From Bacteroidales bacterium (GTDB taxonomy: Bacteria; Bacteroidota; Bacteroidia; Bacteroidales; B18-G4), in contig JAGLEK010000148.1 of the NCBI GenBank assembly GCA_023145125.1, positions 1 through 6,933 on the forward strand: DNA of 6,933 bases, read 5' to 3'. Below, one piece after another: positions 5,536-6,933 of this stretch; position 1 is the stretch's first letter; the number at the start of each line of letters is the position of its first letter. A program made the position numbers and the translations under genes. Under the pieces are notes generated by a model. That model saw nothing but the letters and a program-made list of their open reading frames with translations. It did not search any database and was not told where the DNA came from.

Positions 5536-5775
5536 ATGGCAATAAATATTAAAGTCCTGGGCACAGGATGCCCCAAATGCAACAGCCTTGAAAAGCTCAC
5601 CCGTAAAGCAGTAAAGGAATCCGGGATAGATGCCGAAATCGAGAAAGTAGAAGACATCATGAAGATTATGGAATACGGCATAATGAAAACTCCTGCCCTG
5701 GTGATCAATGGAGAAGTTAAAATAAGTGGACGGCTGCCATCTGAAAAAGAATTAAAAGAATTTCTAACTCTATAA
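5536..5775 (+). CDS. arsE: Small thioredoxin-like CxxC protein, ArsE-like (redox-active disulfide protein 2 type)
   Basis: 79-aa cytoplasmic thioredoxin-fold protein with no signal peptide. It matches the small TM0996/MTH895-type redox-active disulfide proteins: a strand (INIKVLG), the active site GTGCPKCNSLE with Cys12 and Cys15, and the cis-proline loop KTPALVINGE (Pro53). Cys codons are TGC, so it is not a selenoprotein. In arsEFG clusters a protein of this type is called ArsE and acts with ArsF in reducing the nitro group of trivalent aromatic arsenicals; elsewhere the fold is a general thiol reductase. I chose ATG 5536 because the ORF open from 5440 would overlap arsR by 38 bases and run through operator 2. 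Seven bases separate it from the next gene, so they are one operon. The symbol rests on gene order and fold. Confidence 0.85.
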   Translation: MAINIKVLGTGCPKCNSLEKLTRKAVKESGIDAEIEKVEDIMKIMEYGIMKTPALVINGEVKISGRLPSEKELKEFLTL

Positions 5776-5782
5776 TCATACT

Positions 5783-6217
5783 ATGAAAAAACTAATTGTT
5801 TTCACAACATCCTGTCTTTTTCTTCTGTTTGCAGTACTTACTTCCTGCAACAGCCAGACAAGCCAATCAGAGACCAAACAATCTGTTCAACCTGAACAGC
5901 AAGAGAGCACAACCGTGACAGTATATTATTTTCATGGCGACCGCAGATGTGCCACCTGCAAGGCAGTGGGCAGCGTCAGTAAACAAACAGTTGCAGAAGC
6001 TTTCGGCGACAATTCGAATGTAATCTTCAAAGATCTTAATATTGAAGAGGTAGAAAATATTGAACTCAAAGACAAATTTGAATTGAGTGGCTCTGGCTTG
6101 TTTGTTTATGATGGGGAGAATAAAGAAGACCTCACTGTCATTGCTTTCCAGAAGGCTGTTAACAGCCCCGGAGAGCTAACTGAAAAGATCGTTAATACGG
6201 TCAGGGAAATGTTATAG
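5783..6217 (+). CDS. arsF: Exported lipoprotein with thioredoxin-like CxxC motif, ArsF-like
   Basis: 144-aa protein with a lipoprotein signal: lysines, a hydrophobic core and the lipobox LTSC (Cys22), so it is probably lipid-anchored with its body in the periplasm. A Gln/Ser/Glu-rich linker (about 23-43) leads to a thioredoxin-like region starting with TVTVYYFHGDRRCATCK, with redox pair Cys56/Cys59, followed by a long helix and strands ending near the C-terminus. NCBI labels proteins of this type 'nitrophenyl compound nitroreductase subunit ArsF family', after ArsF of a Shewanella arsEFG operon. No flavin or nicotinamide site is visible, so a nitroreductase role would need a partner. A thiol-disulfide carrier is an equally good reading. 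The gene is seven bases after the arsE-like gene and 36 bases before the arsG-like gene. The family name is recalled, not searched. Confidence 0.82.
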   Translation: MKKLIVFTTSCLFLLFAVLTSCNSQTSQSETKQSVQPEQQESTTVTVYYFHGDRRCATCKAVGSVSKQTVAEAFGDNSNVIFKDLNIEEVENIELKDKFELSGSGLFVYDGENKEDLTVIAFQKAVNSPGELTEKIVNTVREML

Positions 6218-6253
6218 CATTTATACTAATAACAAGTCCAAAGCGGTAACATT

Positions 6254-6933
6254 ATGGAATATCTTCAGCAATTGCTTGATCAGTCGCAATGGCCATTGCT
6301 ATCGGCCTTTATCCTGGGGCTGATGATGGCCATCAGTCCTTGTCCGCTGGCAACAAATATCACTGCCATTGCCTATATCGGCAAAGACCTGGAAAATCGC
6401 AGGAAGGTATTTTATAACGGCCTGATATACACTCTCGGAAGGATTGTATCATATTCCACGCTTGGAGTCGCTATTTATTACGGGGCAAGTGGATATAAGA
6501 TCTCCGATATTTTTCAAGGTTATGGGGAGCGTTTGCTCGGGCCTGTATTGCTTATCGTTGGTATTTTAATGCTCAACCTGATCCCGTGGGGATGGCTGAG
6601 GATAGCAAAGATCGATTGGCAAAAAAAGCTCAGGATAGATTCAGGTTCTTACCTGGGCATGTTCCTGCTGGGTGTAGTCTTTGCATTGGCATTTTGCCCA
6701 TACAGCGGAGTGCTGTACTTCGCACTCCTGATTCCATTAACTATTGAGAGCAGCAACTTACTACTGCCCCCGGTATTTGCCATTGCCACAGGGTTTCCCG
6801 TGATCATCGTTGCATGGTTGATCGCTTTCACCCTTTCAGGTGTCGGTAATTTTTACAATCGAATCAAAGCTTTTGAAATATGGTTCCGACGGATTGTAGC
6901 AGGGCTGTTTATTTTTACCGGGATGTATTTTAT
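6254..6933 (+). CDS. arsG: DsbD/CcdA-like membrane protein, ArsG-like permease (cut by window end)
   Basis: 226 residues are visible and the frame is still open at the right edge; relatives are a little longer, so only a short C-terminus is missing. It is an inner-membrane protein with about six hydrophobic segments (about 13-40, 53-78, 95-116, 134-161, 171-196, 209-226) and belongs to the cytochrome c biogenesis transmembrane (DsbD/CcdA-like) group. Two intramembrane cysteines stand in matching positions of the two halves: AISPCPLATN (Cys30) and FALAFCPYSG (Cys148), the places where DsbD and CcdA carry their redox pair. NCBI calls the arsEFG-linked members 'aromatic aminobenzylarsenical efflux permease ArsG'. 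The retained cysteines also allow an electron-transfer role. ATG 6254 is the first good start after arsF, in operon spacing. Substrate assignment is by context. Confidence 0.83.
   Translation, partial: MEYLQQLLDQSQWPLLSAFILGLMMAISPCPLATNITAIAYIGKDLENRRKVFYNGLIYTLGRIVSYSTLGVAIYYGASGYKISDIFQGYGERLLGPVLLIVGILMLNLIPWGWLRIAKIDWQKKLRIDSGSYLGMFLLGVVFALAFCPYSGVLYFALLIPLTIESSNLLLPPVFAIATGFPVIIVAWLIAFTLSGVGNFYNRIKAFEIWFRRIVAGLFIFTGMYF

Noticed and set aside
5569..5583. Possible selenoprotein version of the ArsE-like active site
   Set aside because: Both active-site positions are TGC cysteine codons and there is no in-frame TGA.
6649..6831. Minus-strand open frame within the ArsG-like gene
   Set aside because: It is antisense to a membrane protein with clear family motifs, and no domain is recognisable.
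1..6933. tRNA, rRNA, CRISPR array, insertion sequence, attachment site or classical intrinsic terminator
   Set aside because: No cloverleaf, regularly spaced repeats, transposase, flanking duplications or GC stem followed by a T-run were found on reading the sequence.

Overview
The window looks like chromosomal DNA from a member of the Bacteroidota, probably an anaerobic or environmental lineage near the Bacteroidales/Marinilabiliales. The evidence is a TonB-dependent receptor with an N-terminal carboxypeptidase-regulatory-like domain, a protein that looks like the Bacteroidota-specific HYC_CC_PP family, Bacteroidota-type promoter elements (TAnnTTTG with an upstream TTG), few convincing Shine-Dalgarno sites and a moderate-to-low GC content. 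Genus and species cannot be told from this sequence. Coding is dense: no gap exceeds 300 bases, and the largest is the 191-base divergent gap at 771-961.

Layout. (1) On the minus strand, 3-770 is a complete crotonase-type enoyl-CoA hydratase. Its TAA stop overlaps an ATG at the window edge (TAATG), so it probably continues into another acyl-CoA gene outside the window. (2) From 962 on, every gene is on the plus strand. Module A (962-5118) looks like envelope metal handling: a small secreted cysteine protein of HYC_CC_PP type, a TonB-dependent receptor with a His/Asp/Glu-rich insertion and a Cys-Cys pair, an exported HMA-like protein with CxxC plus a C-terminal Cys-Cys, and a CDF (CzcD/ZitB-like) cation efflux protein that starts with five histidines. 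(3) Module B (5125-6933) resembles an arsEFG-type cluster: an ArsR repressor with vicinal cysteines, a 79-aa thioredoxin-like CxxC protein (ArsE-like), an exported lipoprotein with a CxxC thioredoxin-like motif (ArsF-like), and a DsbD/CcdA-like membrane protein (ArsG-like) that runs off the right edge.

How they may work together. Module A may move a soft or transition metal across the outer membrane (receptor), bind it in the periplasm (HYC_CC_PP and HMA proteins) and export excess from the cytoplasm (CDF). The metal cannot be determined here. Module B appears autoregulated. Two copies of the same inverted repeat, TTTGTTCG-N8-CGAAC, are each fused to the -7 element of a Bacteroidota-type promoter, one before arsR and one between arsR and the arsE-like gene. 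The three downstream products place a cysteine pair in the cytoplasm, in the membrane and in the periplasm, like a DsbD electron relay split into separate proteins. ArsEFG is known to me as a nitroaromatic-arsenical reduction and efflux system described in Shewanella. Whether this homologous set does the same is inference.

No tRNA, rRNA, CRISPR array, insertion sequence or convincing intrinsic terminator was seen.
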